Part shown: positions 19,736-31,423 of the stretch, one piece after another
How the letters are laid out: every line of letters begins with the position of its first letter
Numbering within the stretch: position 1 is the first letter of the stretch
Source: Craterostigma plantagineum
Lineage: Eukaryota > Streptophyta > Magnoliopsida > Lamiales > Linderniaceae
DNA: 64,000 nt
Assembly: GCA_027422505.1 (NCBI GenBank)
Contig: JAPQWV010000017.1
Location: 13,021,501 to 13,085,500 of the forward strand
Direction of reading: 5' to 3'
Translations under genes and position numbers: made by a program
The notes under the pieces: generated by a model
Seen by the model: only the letters and a program-made list of their open reading frames with translations
The model's database searches: none
What the model was told of the DNA's origin: nothing

Positions 19736-20177
19736 AAAACGTTTAAGGATGGAACAGAAAATACCAGTGAAGAGGACGACGAAGAAAAGGAAGAAGATCT
19801 TTAGTCCATGATTCCTTAATATTTTCATTCCCTTCTAAGTCAGAACAAAACTACTAAATCCTAAGTCCCTTTGATTCCGAATCGACGTTCTCTCGCTTGG
19901 TGAAATGATTAAAAGCGCATTGATAGCAGGTTAATTGATATAATTTGCTTGTGTTGACATGAGTGATATATCTAGTATATAAATCCCATGATAAAAATAA
20001 TTGAGCGCTAGAGCGAACCTCGTGAGAGTTGTCGAAATGGATCACTCTATGAACTTAGGACTTTAGTTTGACGACATGACTTGACGGCAAATTATTATTT
20101 GTGTCATGTGAAAAAATTTGCGTGGACATGATCAAAGTGACGCAATCTGACACCAAAATAAAAATAAAAAATGGAAA

Positions 20178-20222
<45 letters not shown>
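20178..20222. repeat. (AAT)n microsatellite
   Basis: About 15 uninterrupted AAT units. Confidence 0.95.
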
Positions 20223-20224
<2 letters not shown>

Positions 20225-20594
20225 CAAAAATCCTATAGTCTTGTTTCAAAATTTTCTTTACTTTTATTTTTCTTTGCATATTTTTTATATTTTTCATGCA
20301 TTTTTTTCTTGTATTTTTGCATTTATTTTTACTTTGCATTTTTCTTATGCATGAAAACATTTTGCACATTTTCAAATACATTTGACACATGCATTGGCAC
20401 AAACTTGTTTAACAGCGAAATATGTCTTGCTTATATAGTTACTCAAATTTACATATGCATGCTTAGGAGTTCATGCATACATGCTGAAATGATTATATGC
20501 GTTTCTAGTGTCATACGTGTTACATTCTCATATGCATATCTTGGTGAATATGTATATCTTTGCGAATTTGTTAAACACTATATGAGCACTATTT

Positions 20595-20833
20595 GAGGGG
20601 GAGTCATGATTCTTAGTGGATGAAACATGAATTAAGGGGGAGAATGAAAAATTACTCTATTAATTTGGAGTTACTCCGTTATATGTTTCCAATGAGCATG
20701 AATTGTGGGGGAGTAATATGAATTTAAGGGGGAGTAATTTTAATTGTTATAATTCATGTTTATGCTTTTAGAGCGTACTTTAGAATCATGAACTCTCCTT
20801 GAATACTTTTAAACGACTAAATCCTGGGGGGAG
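20595..20833 (+). promoter_or_regulatory. Polypurine motif array of C
   Basis: GAGGGGGAG 20595-20603, AAGGGGGAG 20634-20642, GTGGGGGAG 20705-20713, AAGGGGGAG 20726-20734 and GGGGGGAG 20826-20833; another TAGGGGGAG is at 21275-21283. Typical of Sireviruses, and corresponding to the array of B at 12187-12312. Confidence 0.75.
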
Positions 20834-21526
20834 CTTTTTAGTGATTTCAGGTGTGTGAAGTGGACGCTTTTAATGAAGATCTTCCAACCACCCCTTCTAA
20901 CTCTGCTCTCGAAGATTTAGCGAAAGAAAGAGGCGGCCTACCTTCTTCTGGAACTAGAGACGCTTCTTCGAGGCCGAACCAGACAGCTTCCATTCGGAGA
21001 AGACGAATCTGGCGAAACGTTGAAGATGGCTAAACCTCGAGCCCTCTCCTCGACTCTCTCATGCCCCTTGCTTCCGGAAGAAGAAGCAAGGACTGAGGAC
21101 CGAATGACACGTGACTCAAGCATCATCAAGGACTGTAGTTGCCAACCGTGTCCACTGTATCAAGGACCAAAGTTTCCAACCCTGTCCACTACATCAACGA
21201 CTGAAGTTGCCAACCGTGTCCACCTCTCCAAACCTCACATCGGACTCCCCAATCTCAACACAAGGTTGACCCAATAGGGGGAGTTTCGAGTTTCGTGTGC
21301 TTTCAACGGGAGAAATGGAATGCAAACCTTCTAAATCCGGCAAGAATACTTCGTACATCTTACGGCATTTAGGAGAAGAACTTCAAAAGAATATTCGAAG
21401 AAAAGGCCGATGCCTAGAAGACCAGGTGACCTTGAAGACATTCTAAAGAGGAGATTTCGTGGATTCGAGGACTCTTTCCATTTGCAAGACCAAGATAACC
21501 CGCGCTATATTGGAAATTGAATACCA
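20834..21526 (+). other. Region between polypurine array and 3' LTR of C; no recognised gene
   Basis: Short open stretches only (for example 20851-21033), not similar to ORF3 of B or E. It may be a decayed or replaced ORF3. It contains a 34-bp tandem repeat at 21131-21226. Confidence 0.5.
21131..21226 (+). repeat. 34-bp tandem repeat, nearly three copies
   Basis: Units at 21131, 21165 and 21199, each starting GAC(TG/CA)AAGTTGCCAACC or similar and containing GTCCACT. Confidence 0.85.
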
Positions 21527-21535
21527 AGGGGAGAT
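21527..21535 (+). promoter_or_regulatory. Terminal polypurine tract of C
   Basis: AAGGGGAGAT-type tract directly before the LTR TG at 21536. Confidence 0.75.
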
Positions 21536-21895
21536 TGTTGGAACTATTTTATTGTATTCAGTTAATATAGTTATCGTGTCTTGCTATGCATAGTAGTAGT
21601 CTTGGACCGAATTGTAATTAGTCATATTATAGGACTACTAGTATAAATATACCACGAGATGGTATATATAAGTGAACTCCTTTGGAAATAAGGAGTGAGC
21701 TTAGTATGGTTTTCAGATCGAATAGAAGAATTGGAATTTTAGAGAGAAGATTTTAGCGCCAAACCTTGCTTGTTATTCAATTAACTTCTCTCTCAAGCTT
21801 CAATGGTAAATCTTATGCTTTAACTTTCGAATTGATTAGATTTACAATCCGTTCTTCGTAGATTCGATCTAGGTTGGATATCTGGGATCCTAACA
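21536..21895 (+). repeat. 3' LTR of element C (360 bp)
   Basis: Starts TGTTGGAACTATTTTATTG and ends GGGATCCTAACA. Its TATA region holds a perfect inverted repeat ATATACCA (21647-21654) / TGGTATAT (21660-21667) with a 5-base loop. No primer site follows, so it is a 3' LTR. The sequence then continues inside element D. Confidence 0.85.
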
Positions 21896-24729
21896 ATATT
21901 AATTTCAGCACGTACAAATGCTTTGGTAGGTTTGATCGAGGAAAAGATATTTTCTTGTGATAGTCTCCTAAGGTGCTTGAGGGATTTAATATCTACGGGA
22001 TACCTTAGGTGAGGACAGCCATGTATGGCGCCATGAGCTTTCTTTATGGCTGGATCTTATTTCCTACGAGTTTTCCTAGTGGCATTTGTTTCAGAATGAT
22101 TAACTTTTGTTTTCGATGTGGAGCCTATTTCGAAATTAGTGCTTCTAAATGAGATTGGTTTGAGGGAGTGTGTAGAAGCAATTATCTGAAACGAGGAAAT
22201 GGCTCTTTTATTTTCCGAGTGTCTTTTATTTTTGCAGAAGGAGAAACGATATTGAAAACATTCGACTTTATTGACTCCTTCTCTATTTTTATTCTAGACA
22301 CCCACGCCTTCGTATCTAGTGCTGGTCCTACACTCCCTGTAGACGTAGGTGAAATAGTGTTAGGCTTATCACTTCTAATAATACGTTTATGATCTACTGA
22401 AGGCGCTTTTTCAATTTTAACGCTTTTTGGAATAGCGTGTGATTTAGCTTGGGATGTTGAAGAAGCTTTGAGATTCTCAATCTCTTTTAGGAACTTTTTC
22501 TTTTCAGCTTCAAAATTCTCTCGTTCTAATTCTAATGAGCATCATAACTTCTCTATTTTCCTAACAATAGGGGGTATATAGAGAGAATTTTCAGAATGAT
22601 GATTTTTGTGCTTCTTCTTTAATGGAAAGATCTTCAGGTAGTTCAATTGATTCAAGACTCCAACCTTTGGGAAGGTCCCTAATGTTGTAGCTTTGATTCA
22701 ATTCTGTGTAGGAGAAGGGAATTTCAACCCTAGTCTTGGCTTTTCTTTTGGTTTCTTCTAAAGCATCTATTTCTTTAGCATTAGTAAAAACCATAAGATC
22801 TGTTAATCCTAAGCCCATGTATTGAATGTCGTAAAGTTGCTTACAATCAACTTTCGACAGACACCGTGGGTTCTCAACGTCTAAGCCAAATTTATAATCA
22901 TAAAATTCTAAGTCCATGGGTTGATTTAAGAATATTGTCTGTTCAGTTTGTCCCCTTCTAACAAGAAGATGTTCTAACTTTTTAACCTTAGTATATAACT
23001 TCTTTCTTTCTTCCCCTAACAAAGCATAGTTATTTTCTAGTGTAGTTTTGGAGACTTGACAAGCATCTAATTCTACACCAAGTTTACTAACTTTTGCATT
23101 TGATTCTTCTAATTGGGCTTAAGTTAGTAATCATAGTGGTAGCTTCGGTTATCCTACAATTGAGGGTGGCTTTCTCATTGAGATTCCTAACCAAACAATT
23201 GTAGTTATTTGCTAGCCTATCCTCCAATTCTTTAATCTTCACACTATACTGCTCTGTCTTAGATGAACTAGTATCCCTAGAATGTAAGCTCTTAGTGAGT
23301 TCTTCTATCTTCTTATGGGAGCTTCGAAGTTCGGATTCGAGACTAGTGATTTTCTCTTTAGAACTAGACAATTTGTCTTCTACTTCCTTTATACATTTCT
23401 AGTCATGTTTCATGTTAGCGTATTCTATTTTATACGATTCTAACATGGTCAATAATCTGGAAGGGAGGTCTACCTCTTGTGAAGAGGTGGATGCGTTCTC
23501 GTCGTCCGTTTGATTTGCGGTTTCGGCGTCTGATTCATTGTCGAAACGGGCCATGAGGGCTAAATTCTCGTCTTCAGAACTCGATGTTTCCTCAAGCCAT
23601 TGGTTTTGTTCGGCCAAGAGAGCTACTCCAGCTTCCTTCTATTTCGTCAAGTGGAGCTTCCTGGAGTAGTAGTTGGTATCTCTCTTCTTCGGAAGAGTGC
23701 ACTCTCTGGCAAAGTGACCTGGCTTACCACAGTTGAAGCACTTGTTAGCCTCCTTAGGATTCTTGACATCGGAGCTCTCTGGTGCACGTTCTTTGTTTCT
23801 AGAGCTTGTAGTCCGAAGTCGGTTAGCTGAGGTTGACGACGTCTTCTTGAAGTACTTCTTGCTCATCATTTGTCCTATGAGAGATAACTGCTTTCCTAGT
23901 GCTTTCAGATTTGGCTCAACGTCGGAGTGCTACTCTTCTTCCGACTCTGAGGGTGAAGGAGGCCTAACGGTCTTTTCCTTTCTTGATCTTGAGCTCATCT
24001 TTTCCGAGACTAAGGCAACAGTGTCTTCGTTCTGTTTGCCTTTCTGCTGAGAATCTCGCTTATATCATCCTCATGCTGTACGAGATTGTCAAACACGGCA
24101 TGGACATCCAACTCCTCTGGATCTTTATTTTGTCGAATCTGAGTGGATATTTTCTTCCATTCCGCGGGCAGAGACGATAGAAATCTGATATTTGTCTCCA
24201 TGTTGGTCTTCGTGATCTCTATCTTCCTCATCTCATTGAGAAGAGTGAGGCATCTTAGGTAGATCTCGTACAGACTCTCATCAGGCTTTGCTTTGAAGGA
24301 GTCGTAAGCGGTGAGAATGTTCGCCTTTTTGGCCTTTATGCCAACTTTCGTCCTATGCATCATCCTATGCAGTTCATCCCACATTCCTTTAGCCGATGAA
24401 AGGCTATCAATCTGTCGGTATATGTCGTTGGGGATGCCCTGTATGAGGGTGTTCATGGCTACTAGATCACCCTTAGCTCGAGCCCCCTCCTCGATTATGT
24501 ACTCCCTAGGCTCCTTAAGTCGCCTAGTAGGAGGAATTGCAGGAGTGGCCGTTTCATCACCGGGTAAATGAACCCAGAATTGTGCTGGTCCCTTTTCGAG
24601 TGACTGCAGTAAATTCTCGGCCAGATCTTTTAAAGCGATGAAATTTAGGAAGCGGCTTCTCCAAACGGTGTATTCGCCTCGTTGCAAAATTGGTGGACGA
24701 TTGTCATTTTCGAGTGAGTATGCATCCAT
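21896..24729 (-). pseudogene. gag: gag of element D (frameshifted, truncated)
   Basis: The preferred start is the ATG at 24729 (MDAYSLENDNRPP), which aligns with the start of B gag (both have RPP...L(R/Q)(Q/R)G(D/E)Y). The capsid part runs to about 24010 with WRSRFLNF and MWDEL. A frame change follows, then the CCHC knuckle CFNCGKPGHFAREC at 23740-23699. The coiled-coil region (23371-23087), a further block (23022-22591, FSYTELNQSYN like AYDYTELN of B) and C-terminal remnants down to 21896 are in several frames with stops. Not functional. Confidence 0.85.
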
Positions 24730-25787
24730 TTTGTTTTGTAGTTGAGTTGTTGAAGGATCTTTGTTAAGTGTTTTGAATGTTTGAATATGATGTAATGTGC
24801 TTCGCAAGTGACAAAATTTGTTAGTAGCGTTTGATTCGAAAAATAGATCGAGAATTATTTTCGATTCAATCTTTAAAGTTTGATCAAAATAATGTCGTCG
24901 AAATAGAGTGTACTGTGTTCTCGTGCGAGAAAGTCTGTCAGCGAAATATTTTTCGAGCGAAATAAATTGCCCAAAATCGTTCGGTCGAGAAAAATTTCAG
25001 ATAGTGAATTTATTTCGATCGTAAAGAAACAGTACGTTAGTAAGTTTCTCGACAAGTCAAAATAAATATGTTGACTGAAAAAGTTTCTCGTGTGTAAATG
25101 ATTTTTAGCTTGGTCAAACTTTAAATGTCTGACCGAAAATGTTTCTGAGAGAGAGTTTTTACGCGTGCAAAGTCAAAATTGGTCTCCCTCGAAAAAGATT
25201 TTCGCTGAATAATGCTCGAGAAATATTTCTAACTAAAATCGTTTCTAGTGTTGACGATTTTAGCACCGACTTCGTATTCTAACCGAGAAAAATTATCGCG
25301 CCAAGTTTTTCGATCGAGAAATTAATCCGATCGCAAAACCTAGCGAAAAAATTAGAAGGAACGAGAAAAATCACAGAATACGATTAACACAGATTCAAGC
25401 AAAAACAAGGAATTAGACATTGAAATTTCAGGTAATTGCTCGCAATCATTAACTAACAGCGCACGAACAAGCAATTAAACACGTTATGAAGCAAAGTATG
25501 TCGAATTTTGATCAAAATCAGAACGTGTTCTTCATGTTCTTCGTGAACAGTAAATCACAGAATCGATTTAATCCTCAAATCGAAGTTCAAGCAGCTACGG
25601 AAGTGATCGCAATCATGCTCTAATACTTAAACGAGCACTGAAACATCAAATTCAAGTCAATTAAGCACATAATTATGGTATTGGATCGAAAGCAGATTTC
25701 GCACCAAACTGTTCTTCAATGAACAGTGAACAGAATTAAATTTTCGATCCGAATCTAACAATTTTTGATTCAAAACAGAACGAATCT
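24730..25787 (-). other. Leader of element D with CGAGAAA word array
   Basis: No gene. On the minus strand, words such as CGATCGAGAAA and CTCGAGCGAAA recur, mainly between 24840 and 25400, parallel to the leaders of A and B although the rest of the sequence is not alike. The LTR-proximal part (25440-25780) has repeated GAACAGTGAAC and AATTCA stretches without clear structure. Confidence 0.65.
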
Positions 25788-25799
25788 GCTCTGCTTCCA
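25788..25799 (-). promoter_or_regulatory. Variant primer binding site of D
   Basis: The minus strand reads TGGAAGCAGAGC two bases after the LTR, 10 of 12 identical to the Met-tRNA site TGGTATCAGAGC. Confidence 0.6.
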
Positions 25800-25801
25800 A
25801 T

Positions 25802-26153
25802 TGTTAGGTCCTACGATTAACAACTCTATGATCCTAGTCATGAATTCTTAGTAACTCGATGATAACGATTGACATTAAGATTTGATCGAAAAACTCTAAT
25901 GAAGAACGAGAGAGAGAATTCGAGTAGAGTGAGAAAGTTACTGTTGTTTCTCTCTCTAGAAATTGAATTGCAAGCCTTTCGGATCAATTTTCAAAACTTT
26001 CTCTATTAAGCTCAATGTGTACAATCCTATTTATACCAAACAAACTTGGTATAAATAACAAACAAGTCCTAAACTAAGGACAACTATGCAAAACGCCCCT
26101 AATTACAAGGACAACTAATGAAATCAAGCACAATTCTAAAAGTATACTCTACA
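25802..26153 (-). repeat. LTR shared by elements E (3' end) and D (5' end), 352 bp
   Basis: On the minus strand it starts TGTAGAGTATACTTTTAG directly after the polypurine tract AAAGGGGGAGAT and ends GTAGGACCTAACA directly before the primer site. So it serves as 3' LTR to ORF3 upstream and as 5' LTR to gag downstream. The TATA region holds a perfect 10-bp inverted repeat, TTTATACCAA (26030-26039) / TTGGTATAAA (26046-26055). Confidence 0.88.
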
Positions 26154-29100
26154 ATCTCCCCCTTTGTGCTTGATTACGTCTCCGCGCTATTTGTCCTCGT
26201 TGGGCATAATATGATCTGCGCAAGCCCATCGCATGCTCATAATCCCTTAACGTCTCCCTAAGCTTCAGACGCTCCTCGATGTCATCTAGCAATTCCATCA
26301 GGAGTGGCTGTTCTCTCACGAACATGTGGATCCTCAGCATAGTGTCTCGGTTGATTTCTTGCAACCTCTGCTCGATATTCCGTCTGATGACCTTGAGCGT
26401 TCCGTCGCAAAACTTATGAATCTCTATCTTCAGCATCAACCTGGTCTTCTGGGCAATTGGATTGTTGTAGGTGATGCCGCTGACCGAGCTGATGTGAACA
26501 TGATTGCTTGGAAGCACTTCGATTTTCAGGTCCTTTGTTGAGTGGTTCGGCCATGTCGACCTTCTTCATGTTGCTCTCCAGAGCCATTTGATAGTCGTGT
26601 GCGGCGAAGTACTTGACTTGGCGCATCATGAATTGGTAGAGCCCTTCGAGGCCTTCTTTCTTGATGTAGCCCTTGAGGACCTTTGTACTACTACTTCTCC
26701 ACGTAGAGCTTGTAGAGGCTGTACACCTCATCAGCAGGTATGTATGGTAGGTCGCTCTCGCTTAGTTCCTCTCGGGTTCTATCCACTCTTTCAATGACGT
26801 AGTGAGGTGTTGGAAGTCCTCCTTTTGCACTGTAGACGCTAAGGAGTTGGCATATTGGGGAGAGACTCTTATAATGATTCTTGGCTTGTCCTTTAGTTAT
26901 CCCCAGCCTTACGTTAGGTCCTAGTTGGGTCAGCATCCATAGATATGTCATCCTCTTCTGCTGATCCCAGTGAGAGATCCCTCTTAGCTCGAATTCATTT
27001 GGCTTCTAGACCTTGTCCGTTGACCTCCATATGTGTTCGCGAACTTCTTCAAGGAAGAGGATTTCGATTTGAATATTTTCCCTTGGCGTGTCGACCCGAA
27101 CGGGCCCTGGCATTTGCCTTGTGGGGGAAGCCGCTCGTTGTGCGATCAACTCTGATAGCCTTGGGATGTCTCATTGGTAGTCTTCACCTTCATGAAGTTC
27201 GTCCTCTTCTATGATTACGAGGTCCATGGATGCCTGTTGTAGAAAATGCCGAACGTCTTGAAGCCGTTGTCTTTGATACTCCTCGGGCATGGAATGGGTC
27301 ATCCATTGTCCTTCGAAGATGTATCTGTCTAGAACTTCGTGTGGATTGACGCCATGTCCTGATGGTCCCGGTTGGTCTGGAGCGACTAAGAGAGTAGCTT
27401 GGGTCGCTGCTAGGGCTACAAGCATCGCAGCACTTGCTTATTCTTCCGGAAGCAAGGGGCTTGAGTAGATCGGTGGTGTGGACGGAGGCGTCCTGAGGTG
27501 AAAGGTTGGTGGGTCGATGTGGGAGGTGCGGGGGTTTGGGTTTCACCAGCTCCAGCGCTTGTCTATGTAGCGCCCGGGCCTTGTCCTTGGCCACTTGTGG
27601 ATGTCCTTAGCCTCTTCTCCCCCTCATGAGGATTCTGATCATCAGGGTCGTCATGTCAGCGTCTTGAGCGGGAGTCTTGGCCTCGGCAAGTGACAGTAGG
27701 TGGCTCAAGATGATCCACCAATCGCCTGTAAAGAGACTCTTCTTGAGGCGACCGGTTGGAGAGGCTGATCAGTCGAGCGAGTAGAATGTCGTGGAGCTCG
27801 GTTATGGGTATGGTGTATGGGTTGATGAGGATGGATGAATTAGCTAAAGGGTCGGTGGGTGTGGGTTGTGGAGGTGTGAGGATGGGTTGTGACGAGGTGT
27901 CTTCGGAGACAGATGCTTTCCCGGTGTCTCTGCGGGATGTCTCTATGGCAATATATACTCTCTCCATTATTTTGTCTTCAATCGATTGATAAGCAGCGGA
28001 GAGAGCGGCTTGGAATTGCTCGGTCGTCACAAACGGTGCGGACGCCTCCTTGGATGGACCACGACGACTGATGTCGCCTGTTATCAACCCTTGAGTAAAC
28101 ACCGACTCTTCAGGTTGGCTCACAGTCACTTGAGGTTGTGACTGTATGAGACTTCCACCCAATCCTTGAGTCGAATCTTGAAGATTCGGCTCTATGGGCG
28201 TTGTGGCAGGGTCGGGTTGCGCCTGCGAACCAGACACCACGAGAATTTGTTGCGGCTCAAGATTGAGCGAAGAAGTGCCAGCAACACTTGTAGATGTGGT
28301 CAGCGTAGTATTGGTGCGTTGGTGACGGCTGGGAAGAGGGACTCCAGCTGAATGCTAGTCTCCTAGGAGTCCTCCTTATCAGGCTTAATTCCGCGTCAGA
28401 CTCCGTGTCGGACGGGTGGCCGTGTGAGGAGTGAGGTCACGATCGACGTCCTCTAGTGCCTGATTCGTCACCGGTGGAAGAGAGCTTTGCCCCATTTCGA
28501 CTCCGGGCTGTGCTACTGGTTGAAGAACCTCCTCAATGGTTTCTTCGAGCATGGCAAAATGAAGGGGCACTTCCACTGAGGAGCCTCGAGCGCCATCTCA
28601 GTAGCCATGACGTCTATCAAGGTATCATCTACGTCGGGCATTGGTTCTTCGACCAATGGAGACTCCTGTTGAAGCTCCTGGGCGACAACATCTATCATCG
28701 CGTCGTCAGGGCTTTGGTGATGTTGCGGTTGAGGAGGGCTCATATGTACATCTGCCGGGGGCCCTCTCATCATTTTCTCGGTGAGGTGATGTTCCCGGCA
28801 GTATCTCTGATATTCAGCTCCTGCGGGGTCAGCGAGCCGAAGAAGGTTGAGAGATATGGCCATTGAAGGCTGTGTAAGGTCCACCAGCCTTGGGTTGTGG
28901 AAGAATTTGAGCGGGGGCGGCTGATAGTTTCCTCCCGGGGGCAGGCGAGGAATGTGGCCGTTGCCTTTGTCGAAGCGGGCGTGCTTCGGAGATAGACACT
29001 TGTTCACGATCCCGAACACTGTCTTCCATGGGTGAGGGATATCGTTGCTCTGAACCTGAGCGAGCTTGGTGAGCGGCGGACAGTAACCCATTTGAAGGAA

Positions 29101-29395
29101 ATCAGCCACCAGTTCTTCATCTGATGGGAGGGGGTCGTAGTTTTGGCTGTGAGGGAGGTCAAGTAGAACTCTGAACTCGTTCTTGCCCATGCAGACATGC
29201 CTCGCCCTACAACCGTCGTGAAATGGTATCCCCCGTCCAAGATGATGCTCTTGATTATCCCCCAAAACTGCTGAAGGTAGACCATCGGCATTGATGCCGT
29301 CACGGTAAGTCCATGCCATAGTGGATGCCCTTGAAGTATAAGTACTTCTCGTATATGTGATTATATGTTGGATAGCGATCCACCTGAAAAAAATA
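26149..29395 (-). pseudogene. ORF3 of element E (decayed homologue of B ORF3)
   Basis: Reading frames change many times, but blocks match ORF3 of B in order: ILQGHPLWHGL and YLQQFW near 29390-29270, IPHPWKTVFGIVNKC near 29030 (B: LPQPWRTLYLLVNKC), a Pro/Ser-rich middle (28240-27656), EYQRQRLQDVRHFLQQASMD near 27270, MRQVKYFAAHDYQMA near 26600 and FCDGTLKVI near 26410. The last frame reads through the polypurine tract and ends at TAG 26151-26149, inside the first bases of the LTR. The N-terminus is degraded. Function unknown. Confidence 0.8.
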
Positions 29396-31414
29396 TAACA
29401 AATCATTAGTTCATAATTTTTGATATTAGTCGAAAATGAATTTACTTTCATCAAACTATAATATTGTATCAAGTCATGACATGTTTTGATGAATTTTGAA
29501 TTGAAATCGTATGATATGCATATAGGATTCTTGTTTTAAAAAACGTAATGGCATGATTGTAATTTCGAATTAAACATGTAATGCGTGAAAAGGAGTTCGA
29601 AATTTTTCTAAGTGTTGAATCGTGAAAAAGACACTGTTCATGCCGAGAAATTTTTCGCTCGAAAATTTTGGTGTCAAATTGATTTCCTTACGCATTGAAT
29701 TCAATTGCAATAACTCCGTTTAATTTTGCGATCGAGAAAATTCTATTCGCTAATATTCGCTACAGTGTAAAGGACTTAGAAAAAAAACTTCTAAGTGTTG
29801 AAATTGAAATCGTGAGACTGTAGCCGATCAATTTTACGATCGAGAAAAATTCCGCGTAAATTTATAATCGAGAAATTATATCTCAGGTAAATTTACTATC
29901 GAGAAATTTTCGTCAATTGAATAAAATTTTTCGATTTGAAATTTGTCGAGCGATATGTGATTTTCGATCCTAAGTAAAATTTTCGCTGCAATATTTTTCG
30001 AAGAAATTAGTCAACGAGAGACTAAGTCAAACCGTCGAGAAATTTTTCGATCAATTAAATCCTAAGCGGCGAATTTTACAATCGAAAAATTAAGCGTTGA
30101 AAAATTAATTTTTTGCTGCTAAAATTTTGCGATCAAAATCCAATTAAAGCGAAAATTCTATTTTGCGATAGTAAATTTTTGCGCTCGATAAAATTTGCAT
30201 CTAAATTGTCTAATCAGTACTTAAGTTTTTCGCTCACCAAAAAATCCTAATTAGATTTCTCGATGGTAAACAATTTTTCGGTCAAAATCTTCTATCTTAG
30301 GGACTAAGTCAAATTTTATCGATTGAGAACTAATTAGACACAAACTGTATCTCAATTGAATCAGAATTCAATTAAGTCTGCTTGCGATCGACAAAGTTCT
30401 TCGATGACTTTAAACATTCAAATGCCCAATTTTATTTAAACTCAAATCAGAGTCGAAGATGCAGATTTTCCGAAGATTTATACTACCAGATTCATAAAGA
30501 ACATCGAAACTTACGTGCGGGCATTAACTTCAGATAAAGAATCAAAATCATGCCAGAAACGCTATAAAATAGTATACAATTTTCTCAGTTTTGAAGAACA
30601 GTCGAGAAACTAATATAACTCATGCGAAACAACTACAAAATGCAGATGGTAACAAAGTTAAATCACACGCAAATATCAACAGATTCTCATTTCTACCTTA
30701 AACATACAATTTTCGTGTTGAAGATCGAAAGATTTGTGACAAATTTGAACTTTCTGTGAAAGTTTTTCGCGAGAGAAATTTTTGCGATTTAGGGTTGCGT
30801 GAGAAAAAGTTTTTCGACTGACATAAAAGTGAACTTGTATTTACTCGCTGTAAGTCGATGTTGGGTTTACGATTTGACATTTTGCGATTCAATGGATCAG
30901 GCCCATTATTATTTGCGCTCGAGAAATTTTCGATTTGAAAATCGCTCTTCAATTCAATTTTCTCGATCGCAAATGATCGCGGCTAATCAAAATCTTTCCC
31001 AACACTGTTTACGATCGAGAAACTTATGATCGCGAATTAATTCTTATATCCAGTTTCTCGATAGTAAGTGTTTCTAAAATTTTCAGATTGATCCCTATTC
31101 AAATAAGATCACATTTGTAAAGCTTCCCCTCAGAATTAAAATAAATGCAATTAACTCCCTGGATTTTCTGTGTAGTAACGTCTAGCTCCCCTGGCAGAAT
31201 AAAAAATTTGTACAACTTAGAAAAAACGTTAGAAATAATAGAGTTAATCAATAATTATTTTTGGCATGTTTTCCTTTGAAATATTTAGTCTGTGACAATA
31301 GCTCCTTGTCGTGTATTGTCGACGTCTCACTCCTTTATTTTGTTTGAAGAAATGTGAAATATTTAGAGAAAAACGTCAAGAATATTGGGAGCTAATGCAC
31401 GATTTTTATATTTG
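29396..31414 (-). other. Spacer before ORF3 of E with CGAGAAA word array
   Basis: No gene found in 2 kb. From about 29580 to 31080 the minus strand is full of CGATCGAGAAA, GCGATCGAGAAA and TTTTCGATC words, as in the leader of D. This corresponds to the much shorter pre-ORF3 spacer of B, which also carries leader-type words. Confidence 0.65.
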
Positions 31415-31423
31415 CTCCCCCTC
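31415..31423 (-). promoter_or_regulatory. Polypurine-tract-like motif of E
   Basis: The minus strand reads GAGGGGGAG after ATTT, the same context as the first motif of C (20595). Weaker AGGGGAG sequences follow toward 31130. Confidence 0.6.

Larger units (their letters stand above)
18517..20594 (+). other. Post-pol noncoding region of C, inverted copy of 31424-33220
   Basis: No gene. From about 18830 to 20110 it aligns clearly with the minus strand of 33040-31820: shared segments include the ACACAAAGCCAC region, the repeat block at 19431-19735 and the region around GTTGTCGAAATGGATCACTC. More weakly similar sequence continues to ATTTGAGGGGGAG. It marks C and E as relatives although their LTRs differ. 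A/T runs fill 18690-18790. Confidence 0.75.
17874..21895 (+). mobile_element. Copia (Sirevirus-type) element C, 3' part
   Basis: Visible content: the end of gag and start of protease, then a noncoding post-pol region (integrase, RT and RNase H are missing), a polypurine array and a 3' LTR of a family distinct from A/B and D/E. The 5' part lies beyond element A, outside the window. It sits in the gag of minus-strand element D. ATATT (21896-21900) follows its LTR and may be one copy of the target duplication. Confidence 0.8.
21896..26153 (-). mobile_element. Copia (Sirevirus-type) element D, 5' part
   Basis: On the minus strand: LTR (25802-26153), primer-site-like sequence, leader with CGAGAAA words, and a decayed gag that is cut at 21896 by element C. 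Its pol would lie on the far side of C/A/B, outside the window. The LTR is shared with element E. Confidence 0.8.

Noticed and set aside
20055..20402. Minus-strand frame with an Ile run
   Set aside because: Translation of the (AAT)n microsatellite.
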